The notes: generated from the letters alone by a model not told the origin. A DNA stretch of 15,241 bases from CAZCAC01 sp964496575 (GCA_964496575.1 CAZCAC010000175.1:1-15241); one strand, 5' to 3'. Numbered from the stretch's first letter, positions 8,223-15,093 are shown. Made by a program: numbers and translations.

Positions 8223-8651
8223 GATGATGGTAGTCCGGTCTCCTGATCAAGGCCTTGCGGCCGACGAGATGTCCTCGCGCAGGGGATGCCCCACGCCGTC
8301 AGCGGAGGATGCTGAAACGGTGCGCCGGGGGCCGAGGATCCGACTGGGTTCCGGGTGAACGATCGGAGCCGGTACCGGCTCCGTCCCACATCGTGCGCCC
8401 ACATAGAAGAGGACGTACGCCGCGGTTGCCCGGGTGCCATCAAACCCCCGAAAAGGAGAGCAACCCGTCCCGAATCGCGCCCTTCGTGCCGGTGACGATC
8501 CATATCACTCAACGGTACGACAGGGAAGCGGTCCGGGCCGCCGGGACTTTCGACCCGGCTTCTCACCGGAACGGTAGGATTGGGAGAGAACGCCGGAGAG
8601 GGAGAGACGACGTGGCCGATACCACTCGAAGCTCCGCGCCCCCTCGCGGCC
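8223..8651. other. Divergent intergenic region between protease and oxidoreductase genes
   Basis: A 429-bp stretch with no credible gene; open frames crossing it have arginine- and proline-rich translations without recognisable domains. It must contain the promoters for both divergent genes, but I see no convincing -35/-10 or sigma-54 motif. Its one clear structure is a 20-bp palindrome at 8364-8383, listed separately. A 20-codon open frame starts at GTG 8612 after a good purine-rich site (AGGGAGAG, 8598-8605) and ends at 8674 inside the next gene; it may be chance. Confidence 0.6.
8364..8383. promoter_or_regulatory. 20-bp perfect palindrome in the divergent promoter region
   Basis: CGGAGCCGGTACCGGCTCCG reads the same on both strands with no spacer. 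It lies 142 bp from the protease start and about 270-290 bp from the oxidoreductase start. A perfect 20-bp match with no loop is better explained as a binding site for a dimeric regulator than as an RNA hairpin. The regulator is unknown and the GC-rich context raises the chance of accidental palindromes. Confidence 0.4.
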
Positions 8652-10466
8652 ATGGTGATGAACGAGACCCATGACACGATCGTGATCGGCGCCGGCCCCG
8701 CGGGGTTGACGGCGGCGAGTGAGCTGGTCCGGCTGGGCCGGCGCGCGCTCGTGCTCGAGGCGGGAGACGACGTCGGGGGGATCTCGCGGACCTGCGAGTA
8801 CCAGGGCTACCGCTTCGACATCGGCGGCCACCGCTTCTTCACCAAGGTCGACTACGTCCAGGAGCTGTGGGAGAAGATCCTCGGGGACGAGCTCCAGACC
8901 CGGGAGCGGCTCTCGCGCATCCACTACCAGGGTCGCATGTTCGACTACCCGTTGAAGCCGCTCAACGCGCTGCGCGGACTCGGCGCGATCGAGTCGGTGC
9001 GCATCGGCCTCAGCTACGCTGCCGCGAGGCTGTTCCCCCACCGCGAGGAGAAGAACTTCGAGCAGTGGGTCTCCAATCGCTTCGGCCGGCGCCTCTACAA
9101 GATCTTCTTCAAGACCTACACCGAGAAGGTCTGGGGCATTCCGTGTACCGAGATCAGCGCGGAGTGGGCCGGGCAGCGGATCAAGAACCTCGACCTGCGC
9201 AAGGCCGTGATCAACACCTTCCTCGGCGCGCGCGCGAAGAACGGTGGAGAGCAGATCACCTCCCTGATCGAGCAGTTCCGGTACCCGCGCTACGGCCCCG
9301 GTCAGCTGTGGAACCGCTGCCGGGAGCTGCTGCTGGAGTCGGGGAAGAGCGAGGTCCAGCTCGGAGCGCGGGTGACCCGCGTGCGGCATGACGGAGAGAA
9401 GTTCCTCGGCGTGACCGTCGATCGCGAGGACGCGGGGGAGACCGAGATCGCCGGAGAGCACCTGCTCTCCTCGATGCCGATCGGGCTGCTCGTGCAGGCG
9501 ATGGATCCCCCTCCCCCGGCGGAGGTGCTGGAGGCGGCGAAGAAGCTGCGCCACCGCGACTTCCTGACGGTGGCGCTGATCGTCGACCGCCCGGATCTCT
9601 TCCCCGACAACTGGATCTACGTCCACTCCGCCGACGTCCACGTCGGGCGCGTCCAGAACTTCAAGAACTGGAGCCCCGACATGGTACCCGATCAAGCCAA
9701 GAGCACGCTGGGGCTCGAGTACTTCGTACAGGAGGGGGACGAGCTCTGGTCGAAGAGCGACGAGGGGCTCCTGGCGCTGGCGCGGGAGGAGTGCAACCAC
9801 CTCGGCCTCGCTCCCGCGGAAGCGGTCGAGGGTGGCACGGTGCTCCGGGTCAAGAAGGCCTACCCGATCTACGACGACGGCTACCAGGAGGCGCTGAACA
9901 CGATCCGCGGCTGGCTGGACAGGTTCGAGAACCTGCAGACGATCGGGCGCAACGGCCAGCACCGCTACAACAATCAGGATCACTCGATGATGACCGGGGT
10001 GCTGGCCGCCCGGAACATCGCCGGCGAGGAGAACGACGTCTGGTCGGTCAACGTCGAGTCGGAATACCACGAGGAGCGGAGCGACGCCGATTCGTCGGAC
10101 GATGATTCGATCCTGCGACCCGACCTCGAAGAGCAGATCGACGCGGCCTTCGCGCGCTTCGACCCCGTCGCCCTCGGTACGGCGATAGGGCTGGTGGCGG
10201 GGTTCGGCCTGTTCCTGGCCACGGCGGTGCTGCTGCTGCGTGGGGACGACCCGCTGGGGCCGAACCTCTCCTTGATCGGCGCCTACTTTCTCGGCTTCGA
10301 GGTCAGCTGGGCGGGCGCGCTGGTCGGGTTGGTCGAGGCGGGGCTCGGCGGCTTCGGCTTCGGCTGGGCGCTGGCGAAGCTGATCAACGTCGTGGTCGCC
10401 AGCGAGGAGCGAAGGCTGCGCCACCAGGTTGAGGCGCTGCTGGCGATGGAGTTGCTCGAGGGCTAG
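8652..10466 (+). CDS. FAD-dependent oxidoreductase (amine oxidase/UDP-galactopyranose mutase-like) with two-helix membrane tail
   Basis: 604 residues from ATG 8652; ATG 8658 is equally possible. An in-frame TTG at 8580 would add 24 residues without homology, and the nucleotide-binding strand begins right after 8658. GAGPAG (13-18) is the dinucleotide-binding loop, followed by GGISRT and DIGGHRFF, as in flavoproteins of the protoporphyrinogen oxidase and UDP-galactopyranose mutase type. The segment KVWGIPCTEISAEWAGQRIK marks a subgroup I have seen near polysaccharide genes. A C-terminal FAD motif (IGRNGQHRYNNQDH) lies near 430-445. The substrate is unknown; a redox or isomerase step on a sugar or lipid carrier is a guess. 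After an acidic linker (about 475-500) come two membrane segments, about 504-530 and 549-582, with a charged cytoplasmic end. This tail resembles the whole next protein. The next gene starts 11 bp later, so the two probably form an operon. No good ribosome binding site precedes 8652. Confidence 0.85.
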   Translation: MVMNETHDTIVIGAGPAGLTAASELVRLGRRALVLEAGDDVGGISRTCEYQGYRFDIGGHRFFTKVDYVQELWEKILGDELQTRERLSRIHYQGRMFDYPLKPLNALRGLGAIESVRIGLSYAAARLFPHREEKNFEQWVSNRFGRRLYKIFFKTYTEKVWGIPCTEISAEWAGQRIKNLDLRKAVINTFLGARAKNGGEQITSLIEQFRYPRYGPGQLWNRCRELLLESGKSEVQLGARVTRVRHDGEKFLGVTVDREDAGETEIAGEHLLSSMPIGLLVQAMDPPPPAEVLEAAKKLRHRDFLTVALIVDRPDLFPDNWIYVHSADVHVGRVQNFKNWSPDMVPDQAKSTLGLEYFVQEGDELWSKSDEGLLALAREECNHLGLAPAEAVEGGTVLRVKKAYPIYDDGYQEALNTIRGWLDRFENLQTIGRNGQHRYNNQDHSMMTGVLAARNIAGEENDVWSVNVESEYHEERSDADSSDDDSILRPDLEEQIDAAFARFDPVALGTAIGLVAGFGLFLATAVLLLRGDDPLGPNLSLIGAYFLGFEVSWAGALVGLVEAGLGGFGFGWALAKLINVVVASEERRLRHQVEALLAMELLEG

Positions 10467-10477
10467 GATTCCGACCC

Positions 10478-10798
10478 ATGCCCACGAGACCCCGACCGTC
10501 CACCGAGCCCGAGATCCTCCGCCGGGCGATCGTGCGCCTGCGCTCCCGGGTCATGGCCCTGGTCTGCGGCCTGGTGGGAGGAACCGGCCTGCTGCTGATC
10601 ACCGTCTGGCACCTCCTGCGCGGTCAGGCTCGGCCCGCACTCAACCTCGCCCTGCTCGACAACTACTTCCCCGGCTACTCGGTGAGCTGGCCGGGGGCGC
10701 TGCTGGGCTTCGTGTACGGAGCGGTGACCGGCGCCGTGATCGGGTGGCTCGTGTCGAGGCTCTACAACCTCGTCGCCACCCGGCGGTCATCCGGCTGA
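10478..10798 (+). CDS. Small two-helix membrane protein, paralogue of the oxidoreductase tail
   Basis: 106 residues, ATG 10478, 11 bp after the preceding stop (likely operon). A basic N-terminus (1-23) is followed by a hydrophobic segment (about 26-47), a short loop and a second glycine-rich segment (about 69-97), ending ATRRSSG. Residues 24-99 align without large gaps to the last part of the preceding oxidoreductase (encoded at about 10161-10397): shared L-L-R-G, a P-x-LNL-type loop, Y-F-x-G, VSW-x-GAL-x-G and G-W then L-x-N-x-V. It is therefore a stand-alone copy of the fused membrane tail, and the two may pair in the membrane. The G-Y-x-V-S-x-x-G-rich pattern also recalls small proteins that databases label holin-like, a label I would not trust. 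Function is unknown. Confidence 0.75.
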   Translation: MPTRPRPSTEPEILRRAIVRLRSRVMALVCGLVGGTGLLLITVWHLLRGQARPALNLALLDNYFPGYSVSWPGALLGFVYGAVTGAVIGWLVSRLYNLVATRRSSG

Positions 10799-10799
10799 G

Positions 10800-12716
10800 T
10801 CACAAGCAGAAGAGCACGGAGAGCGCATCCGACGTGTTCCCTCCGGTCCCGCCGGGCCCGTTCGGATCGCGGTACCAGAACTGGAAGTTCCAGCGGTCGC
10901 CGGCCTCGAGTGCGCCGGCTCCCGCGTTCATCGGCGGCGCGTCCTGGTCGATCCAGCGCGAGAGGTTCCCGCTGCCGTCGATCAGCTGCGCGGGCACGAT
11001 CCGGAAGAGCCCCGAGCCGCCGCCGGCGACGCACCTCCATCCGTCGTAGAAGGGCACCTGAGTCTGCGCCAGGCCGTAGAAGAAGAGGCTGAACTGATCC
11101 GGGGGCGCGGCGGCCACGTGCAGGACGAGATCGTTCGCGGCGACGCTGGTCGTGCCGGTGGCGGAGAGGAGTGCCCCCGGTCCGACGGAGTTGGGCGCGG
11201 CGACGCAGTAGCTGGTCGGCGGCGGGCATCCGGAGCCCGCGCCCTCGACGAGGACGTGCTCGGTATCGGCCGCGAGCCCCACGTACACCTCGTGGAGCCC
11301 GCTGGGCCAGAAGACCTCCAGCGACTCGACCGAGGTCGAGCTCCCCAGCCCGAATTCCACCGGCAAGTCGTCCTGGCAGTTCATCGCCGTGCCGCCGCCG
11401 TCGGTCTGTCGCGTCTGCCACGCTCCGTTCGCCCGCAGGCGAAGCACCGCTCCGACCGCGTCGCGGTTGCTGGTCGTCCCTTCCAGCAGGAGCTTCACCC
11501 GGTGCCGTCCTACCGTATCGTTGCGATACAGCCGGCACGCCTGCGGCCAGTCGTTGGCGACGAAGAGATCGAGATCGCCGTCGTCGTCGTAGTCGGCCCA
11601 GGAAGAGCCTTCCGCCCAGCGCGTGCAGGCCACTCCCTCGGCGACGGCGACCTCGGCGAAGTGCCCGGTTCCGTCGTTGTGGAACAGGCGGTTCTTCGGC
11701 GGGATGGTGCCGGAAGAGGAGTTGGTCGTGGTGACGTAGACGTCCAGGTGTCCGTCGTTGTCGTAGTCGGCGACCGAAGCGCTCCTGGTGGTGACGCCCG
11801 ACTCCAGGAGGAAACGCAAGCCGGTCGAGGTGCCGGCGTCGTTGAATGTCCCGTCCCCCTGATTGAGGTAGTGGTAGCCGGTGAACGCTCCGGCCACCGC
11901 ATCGCTGACGTAGATGTCGAAGTCGCCGTCGCCGTCGAGGTCCGCCCAGATCGCCGCGCCGGCGCGGATCGGGGCCAGCCCCGAGCTCGCCGAGACGTCG
12001 GTGAAGGTCAGGTTCCCTTCGTTGCGAAAGAGCCGGCCGGGGTCCGCCGTGTCGACGCTGCACGAGTACAGGTCGAGATCCCCGTCCGCGTCGTAGTCGC
12101 AGAACACCCCGCAGGGACTCGCCGAGCTCCCGTGCGCCACGCCCGCGGAGCCGGCGATGTCGACGAACGTGCCGTTCCCCTGGTTGTGGAAGAGCCGGTT
12201 GGGCGAGCCCCAGATCGTCACCAGGAGATCGAGGTGGCCGTCGTCGTCGATGTCCGCCCAGGCGGTGCTCTTTCCCCCCGAGCCCCCGCTGGTCAGGCCC
12301 GCCGCGGCGGCGACGTCGGTGAAGGTCCCGTCCCCGTTGTTCCGGAACAGCTGGTACGGTTCGGGACTGTTGGTCACGAACAGGTCAGCGTCCCCGTCGT
12401 TGTCGTAGTCCCCCCACGCGGCGGAGAGCTGGAAGGACAGGTTGAGGTGTCCCTGCACGCCCGCCGCGGCGGCGACGTCCACGAAGTGCCCGTTGCCGTC
12501 GTTCTGGGCCAGCACGTCGTTCGGCTGGTAGGAGCCGCCGTTGATCGCCAGGAAGAGGTCCTGGTCCCCGTCCCCGTCGTAGTCACGCCACGCCGACGGC
12601 GAGGAGTTGAGATCGGAGAAGGTCACTCCCGCCGACGCCGCGGCGTCGGTGAAGCTCTGTGCCGCCGTTGGGGAGGCGAGGAGGAGCGAGAGGAGCAGAG
12701 GGGTGGGCGCTCGCAT
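10800..12716 (-). CDS. Secreted VCBS/FG-GAP propeller with ASPIC/UnbV domain and shared C-terminal domain
   Basis: 638 residues. ATG 12716 has GGAG (12723-12726) six bases upstream and starts a Sec signal peptide (1-20, ending TAAQ). Seven VCBS-type calcium loops of the form D-x-D-x-D-G-x-x-D begin at residues 45, 103, 155, 207, 259, 317 and 375, spaced 52-58 residues, enough for one seven-bladed propeller. Residues about 405-491 match the ASPIC/UnbV domain (TSNRDAVGA, FGLG, WPSG) known from CRTAC1-like proteins. Residues 503-638 are the third copy of the shared C-terminal domain (PPDQF, LFFYGLAQ, PF-x-DGWRCV, WNFQFWYRDP). A carbohydrate- or protein-binding surface role is inferred. Its stop is one base from that of the convergent small membrane protein gene and no terminator lies between them. 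Downstream of xylB on the same strand, separated by 112 bp containing a large palindrome. Confidence 0.93.
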   Translation of the reverse strand: MRAPTPLLLSLLLASPTAAQSFTDAAASAGVTFSDLNSSPSAWRDYDGDGDQDLFLAINGGSYQPNDVLAQNDGNGHFVDVAAAAGVQGHLNLSFQLSAAWGDYDNDGDADLFVTNSPEPYQLFRNNGDGTFTDVAAAAGLTSGGSGGKSTAWADIDDDGHLDLLVTIWGSPNRLFHNQGNGTFVDIAGSAGVAHGSSASPCGVFCDYDADGDLDLYSCSVDTADPGRLFRNEGNLTFTDVSASSGLAPIRAGAAIWADLDGDGDFDIYVSDAVAGAFTGYHYLNQGDGTFNDAGTSTGLRFLLESGVTTRSASVADYDNDGHLDVYVTTTNSSSGTIPPKNRLFHNDGTGHFAEVAVAEGVACTRWAEGSSWADYDDDGDLDLFVANDWPQACRLYRNDTVGRHRVKLLLEGTTSNRDAVGAVLRLRANGAWQTRQTDGGGTAMNCQDDLPVEFGLGSSTSVESLEVFWPSGLHEVYVGLAADTEHVLVEGAGSGCPPPTSYCVAAPNSVGPGALLSATGTTSVAANDLVLHVAAAPPDQFSLFFYGLAQTQVPFYDGWRCVAGGGSGLFRIVPAQLIDGSGNLSRWIDQDAPPMNAGAGALEAGDRWNFQFWYRDPNGPGGTGGNTSDALSVLFCL

Positions 12717-12736
12717 GATGCACTCCGGAAGGAGAA

Positions 12737-12770
12737 GACCGCGGTCGATGTGTAGCCGGGCTACACATCG
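12737..12770. promoter_or_regulatory. Adjacent perfect palindromes between xylB and the VCBS gene
   Basis: CGATGTGTAGCC (12746-12757) and GGCTACACATCG (12759-12770) are perfect 12-base complements around a single G. A second perfect palindrome, GACCGCGGTC (12737-12746), adjoins it and shares one base. On the minus strand this is 59 bp past the xylB stop and 30 bp before the VCBS gene ATG. It may be the xylB terminator, since a pyrimidine-rich stretch (GGTCTTCTCCTTCC) follows on the minus strand, or an operator for the VCBS gene. The tiny centre favours a protein-binding site; position allows both. Confidence 0.5.
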
Positions 12771-12828
12771 TCATCGTACCCCGTTGCCGTCGCTTCGGGT
12801 GTAGGGCCTGGGCCCGAGTTCGCCCGGC

Positions 12829-14346
12829 TCAGCCTTCTCCGGCCCGCCGGAAGTCCTCCGCCAGCGCGGGGTAGAGCGCCCGGTAGCGCGCGTAGCCCTT
12901 CCCGTACGATTCGCTCGAGTCAGGGTCGGGCTCCAGCCGCCCCAGCACCTCCACCACCGAGCTGGAGGCCTCCTCGACGCTCGAGTAGGCCCCCGCGCCC
13001 ACCGCGGCGAGCAGCGCCGCGCCGTACGCCGCGCCTTCGGTCACGCGCGTGGTGACGACCGGCGTCTCGAAGCTGTCCGCCATCATTTGCCGCCAGAAGG
13101 GGCTGTTCGCTCCCCCGCCGGAGGCGCGCACCTCGTCGAAGGAGAGGCCCAGCTCGCGCATCAGCTCGAAGGAGTCTCTCAGGGCGTAGGTCACGCCTTC
13201 CATGACCGCTCTCGTCAAGTGCGCGCGGCCGTGGCGCAGCGTCAGGCCCACGAACGCCCCGCGCGCGTGCGGGTCGGGGTGCGGCGTGCGCTCGCCGGTG
13301 AGGTACGGCAGGAAGATCAGGCCGTCGCTCCCCGCGGGGACCTTCTCCGCCGAAGCGGTGAGCAGATCGTAGGCGTCGACGCGCTGGCTCCGCGCGTCGC
13401 GCGCCTCGAGCTTCGCCACCGTGTCGCGATACCAGCGGAAGCTCCCGCCCGCGGAGAGCACCACTCCCATCAGGTGCCACTTTCCGGGCACCGCGTGGCA
13501 GAACGCGTGCAACCTCCCGCGCGGATCGACGCGGTAGCGGTCGGAGGCGGCGAAGACCACGCCGGAGGTCCCGATCGTCGCCGACACCAGCCCTTCGTCG
13601 ACGATCCCCGAACCCACCGCCTGCGCGGCCTGATCCCCCGCACCGGCGACGACCAGCGTCCCGGCGGCGAGACCGCAGTCGCTGCCGGCCGAGACGCGCG
13701 CACAGACCGCCGGCGACTCGTGCACCTCGGGCATCCACGCCAGCGGCACACCGAGCGCCTCGAGCATCTCCGGCGACCAGGCGCGCGCCCCCACCTCGAG
13801 CAAGGAGGTGCCCGACGCGTCCGCGACGTCGGTGTGGAGCTCACCGGTCAGCCGGTAGCGCACGTAGTCCTTCGGCAACAGCACGTGGGCGATGCGGGCG
13901 AAGACCTCTGGCTCGTGCCGACGCACCCACTCGATCTTCGGAGCGGTGAAGCCGGGCAGGATCGGATTCCCGGTCAGTTCGAGGACGCGTGCCTCGCCGA
14001 CGCGTCCGGTCAGCTCCGCGCACTCCGCCGCGGTGCGCTGGTCGTTCCACAGGATCGCCGGGCGCAGCACCTCGCCCGCCTCGTCGAGCAGCACCAGCCC
14101 GTGCATCTGGCCGGTGAGCCCGATCGCGGCGACGGCCGACCTCCCCTCGACCCGGGCGAGCACGTCTCGAATCCCCCGCCCCACCGCGTGCCACCAGTCC
14201 CGGGGATCCTGCTCCGCCCAGAGCGGCCGGGGGGTGTCGAGCGGGTACTCGTGGAGCGCCTCCGCCACCTTGCGGCCACGGGAGTCCACCAGGAGTACCT
14301 TGGCCCCGGTGGTGCCGACGTCGATGCCTAGAGAGAGTGAATCCAT
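12829..14346 (-). CDS. xylB: Xylulokinase (FGGY family)
   Basis: 505 residues, slightly longer than the usual 480-500. It phosphorylates D-xylulose to xylulose 5-phosphate with ATP in the cytoplasm, feeding the pentose phosphate pathway. The first FGGY half has GIDVGTTGAK (7-16, with Asp9), the substrate motif TGQMHG (78-83) and WNDQR (100-104), then LPKDYVRYRLTG (157-168) and DASGTSLLEV (176-185), all highly typical of XylB. The catalytic base is expected to be Asp238 in GAGDQAAQAVG. The second half has ATIGTSG (256-262), LPYLTGERTPH (346-356) and SGGGANSPFWRQ (409-420). ATG 14346 gives the proper first strand; no ribosome binding site is evident upstream. No xylose isomerase, transporter or regulator gene is adjacent in the window, so the physiological sugar is inferred from the protein alone. 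Confidence 0.95.
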   Translation of the reverse strand: MDSLSLGIDVGTTGAKVLLVDSRGRKVAEALHEYPLDTPRPLWAEQDPRDWWHAVGRGIRDVLARVEGRSAVAAIGLTGQMHGLVLLDEAGEVLRPAILWNDQRTAAECAELTGRVGEARVLELTGNPILPGFTAPKIEWVRRHEPEVFARIAHVLLPKDYVRYRLTGELHTDVADASGTSLLEVGARAWSPEMLEALGVPLAWMPEVHESPAVCARVSAGSDCGLAAGTLVVAGAGDQAAQAVGSGIVDEGLVSATIGTSGVVFAASDRYRVDPRGRLHAFCHAVPGKWHLMGVVLSAGGSFRWYRDTVAKLEARDARSQRVDAYDLLTASAEKVPAGSDGLIFLPYLTGERTPHPDPHARGAFVGLTLRHGRAHLTRAVMEGVTYALRDSFELMRELGLSFDEVRASGGGANSPFWRQMMADSFETPVVTTRVTEGAAYGAALLAAVGAGAYSSVEEASSSVVEVLGRLEPDPDSSESYGKGYARYRALYPALAEDFRRAGEG

Positions 14347-14427
14347 CTGGAGGGGGTCAGGGCTCTGGAATGACGCAATATCGGGTATTCACCCCCTTCC
14401 ACCCCGCCTTCTGGAGGGCTACAAGGG

Positions 14428-14617
14428 GGCTCACAGGTTACTTCTGGAGCGGCTCGCAAGAGCCCACCCAGGGGCCCTGTGAAGCCATTCGAATCGGGAG
14501 TTCCCGTTCCTGACAATTCGATCACCCCACATCGGGCTATTCTGGGGCCGAATTCGTCCTCGGGAACTGGCCGGAGGGCAGGATCTCTCCTTCTCCTGCC
14601 TCCGGCCCTTTCTATTT
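14428..14617 (+). ncRNA. Candidate structured RNA: two long bulged hairpins plus terminator
   Basis: The 345-bp gap between xylB and the FKBP gene holds no credible reading frame but strong nested complementarity. Hairpin 1: GGCTCACAGG (14428-14437) pairs with CCTGTGAAGCC (14476-14486, one bulged A); inside it CTGG (14444-14447) pairs CCAG (14468-14471), then GGCTC (14451-14455) pairs GAGCC (14460-14464) closed by a GCAA tetraloop. Hairpin 2: AGTTCCCG (14499-14506) pairs CGGGAACT (14561-14568); GACAATTCG (14512-14520) pairs 14549-14558 with one bulged C; CCCCA (14525-14529) pairs TGGGG (14543-14547). The intrinsic terminator at 14569-14617 follows at once. Strand is set by the terminator's T-rich tail. 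The 5' end and promoter were not identified. It does not match 6S, tmRNA, SRP RNA, RNase P RNA or a riboswitch I know. It could instead be an attenuating leader of the FKBP gene 75 bp downstream. Confidence 0.5.
14569..14617 (+). terminator. Intrinsic terminator upstream of the FKBP gene
   Basis: GGCCGGAGGGCAGGA (14569-14583) pairs with TCCTGCCTCCGGCC (14594-14607), 14 pairs with one bulged G and a ten-base loop, followed by CTTTCTATTT. The T-rich tail exists only on the plus strand. The only plus-strand transcript it could end inside this window would start in the gap after xylB, since xylB runs the other way. This is the main argument for an RNA gene or attenuated leader here. Confidence 0.7.
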
Positions 14618-14691
14618 ACCGACCGAATGGCGAGCGGGTGTAAGCTGCGGGGTAGCCCCCTCCCCCGACCCCTGCCCCGATTCCAGGAACG

Positions 14692-15093
14692 ATGTTCGGA
14701 CGCCTGTTCGGAAAGAAGAAGACGCTCGAGGTGCCCGCCTTCGCGATGCCCCCCGAGGACGCCCCTCGCACCAGGACCGGCCTGCGCTACGAAGTGGTCC
14801 GCGACGCCGAGGGAACGCGCCCCTGCGCGACCGACAAGGTGACCGTTCACTACGCGGGGTGGACGACCGACGGGAAGCTCTTCGATTCCTCGTACGGGCG
14901 GGGCAAGCCGACGAGCTTTCCGCTGAACCGGGTGATCAAGGGGTGGACGGAAGGACTGCAGTTGATGCCGGAGGGATCGGTGTATCGCTTCGTCATCCCG
15001 CCGGGGTTGGCGTACGGCAAGCAGGGCGCGCCGCCGGCCATCGGGGCGGATGAGACGCTGGTGTTCCTGGTGGAGCTGGTCTCCGTGGGGTGA
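14692..15093 (+). CDS. FKBP-type peptidyl-prolyl cis-trans isomerase
   Basis: 133 residues, one FKBP domain (about 30-133) behind a short basic N-terminus (MFGRLFGKKK). It catalyses cis-trans isomerisation of Xaa-Pro bonds during folding; with no signal peptide it should be cytoplasmic. Family marks: VTVHYAGW near 49-56, DGKLFDSSYGRG near 60-71, VIKGWTEGLQLMPEG near 80-94, and IPPGLAYGKQGAPPAI near 101-116, followed by a closing strand LVFLVELVSVG. These include the aromatic and acidic residues that line the FKBP pocket. ATG 14692 has AGGA (14685-14688) three bases upstream, rather close. A weak sigma-70-like pair, TTTACC (14615-14620) and TGTAAG (14639-14644), lies just beyond the terminator. 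It is alone downstream of a structured leader or RNA. With clpB and the protease it adds to the window's protein-folding content, but no operon joins them. Confidence 0.93.
   Translation: MFGRLFGKKKTLEVPAFAMPPEDAPRTRTGLRYEVVRDAEGTRPCATDKVTVHYAGWTTDGKLFDSSYGRGKPTSFPLNRVIKGWTEGLQLMPEGSVYRFVIPPGLAYGKQGAPPAIGADETLVFLVELVSVG

Noticed and set aside
8612..8674. Possible 20-codon leader peptide starting GTG before the oxidoreductase gene
   Set aside because: A good purine-rich site precedes it, but the peptide is unremarkable, its frame differs from the gene, and one such short frame is expected by chance. It is noted only as a possible explanation for the absent ribosome binding site at 8652.
8505..10424. 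Long minus-strand open frame antisense to the FAD oxidoreductase
   Set aside because: The plus strand encodes a well-motifed flavoprotein. The antisense translation is low-complexity and has no family features.
11118..12755. Plus-strand open frame antisense to the VCBS gene
   Set aside because: It mirrors the repeated Asp codons (GTCGTCGTC on this strand gives Val-Val-Val runs), so it is an artefact of the calcium-loop repeats.
14487..14494. tRNA T-loop-like ATTCGAAT
   Set aside because: The bases on either side do not form a five-pair T stem, and no acceptor or anticodon arm can be drawn.
14428..14617. Known RNA family (6S, tmRNA, SRP RNA, RNase P RNA, common riboswitches)
   Set aside because: A GCAA-capped hairpin and GC-rich stems are generic. 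I saw no tRNA-like domain, SRP domain IV core, RNase P signature or known riboswitch core. A covariance search is still needed.
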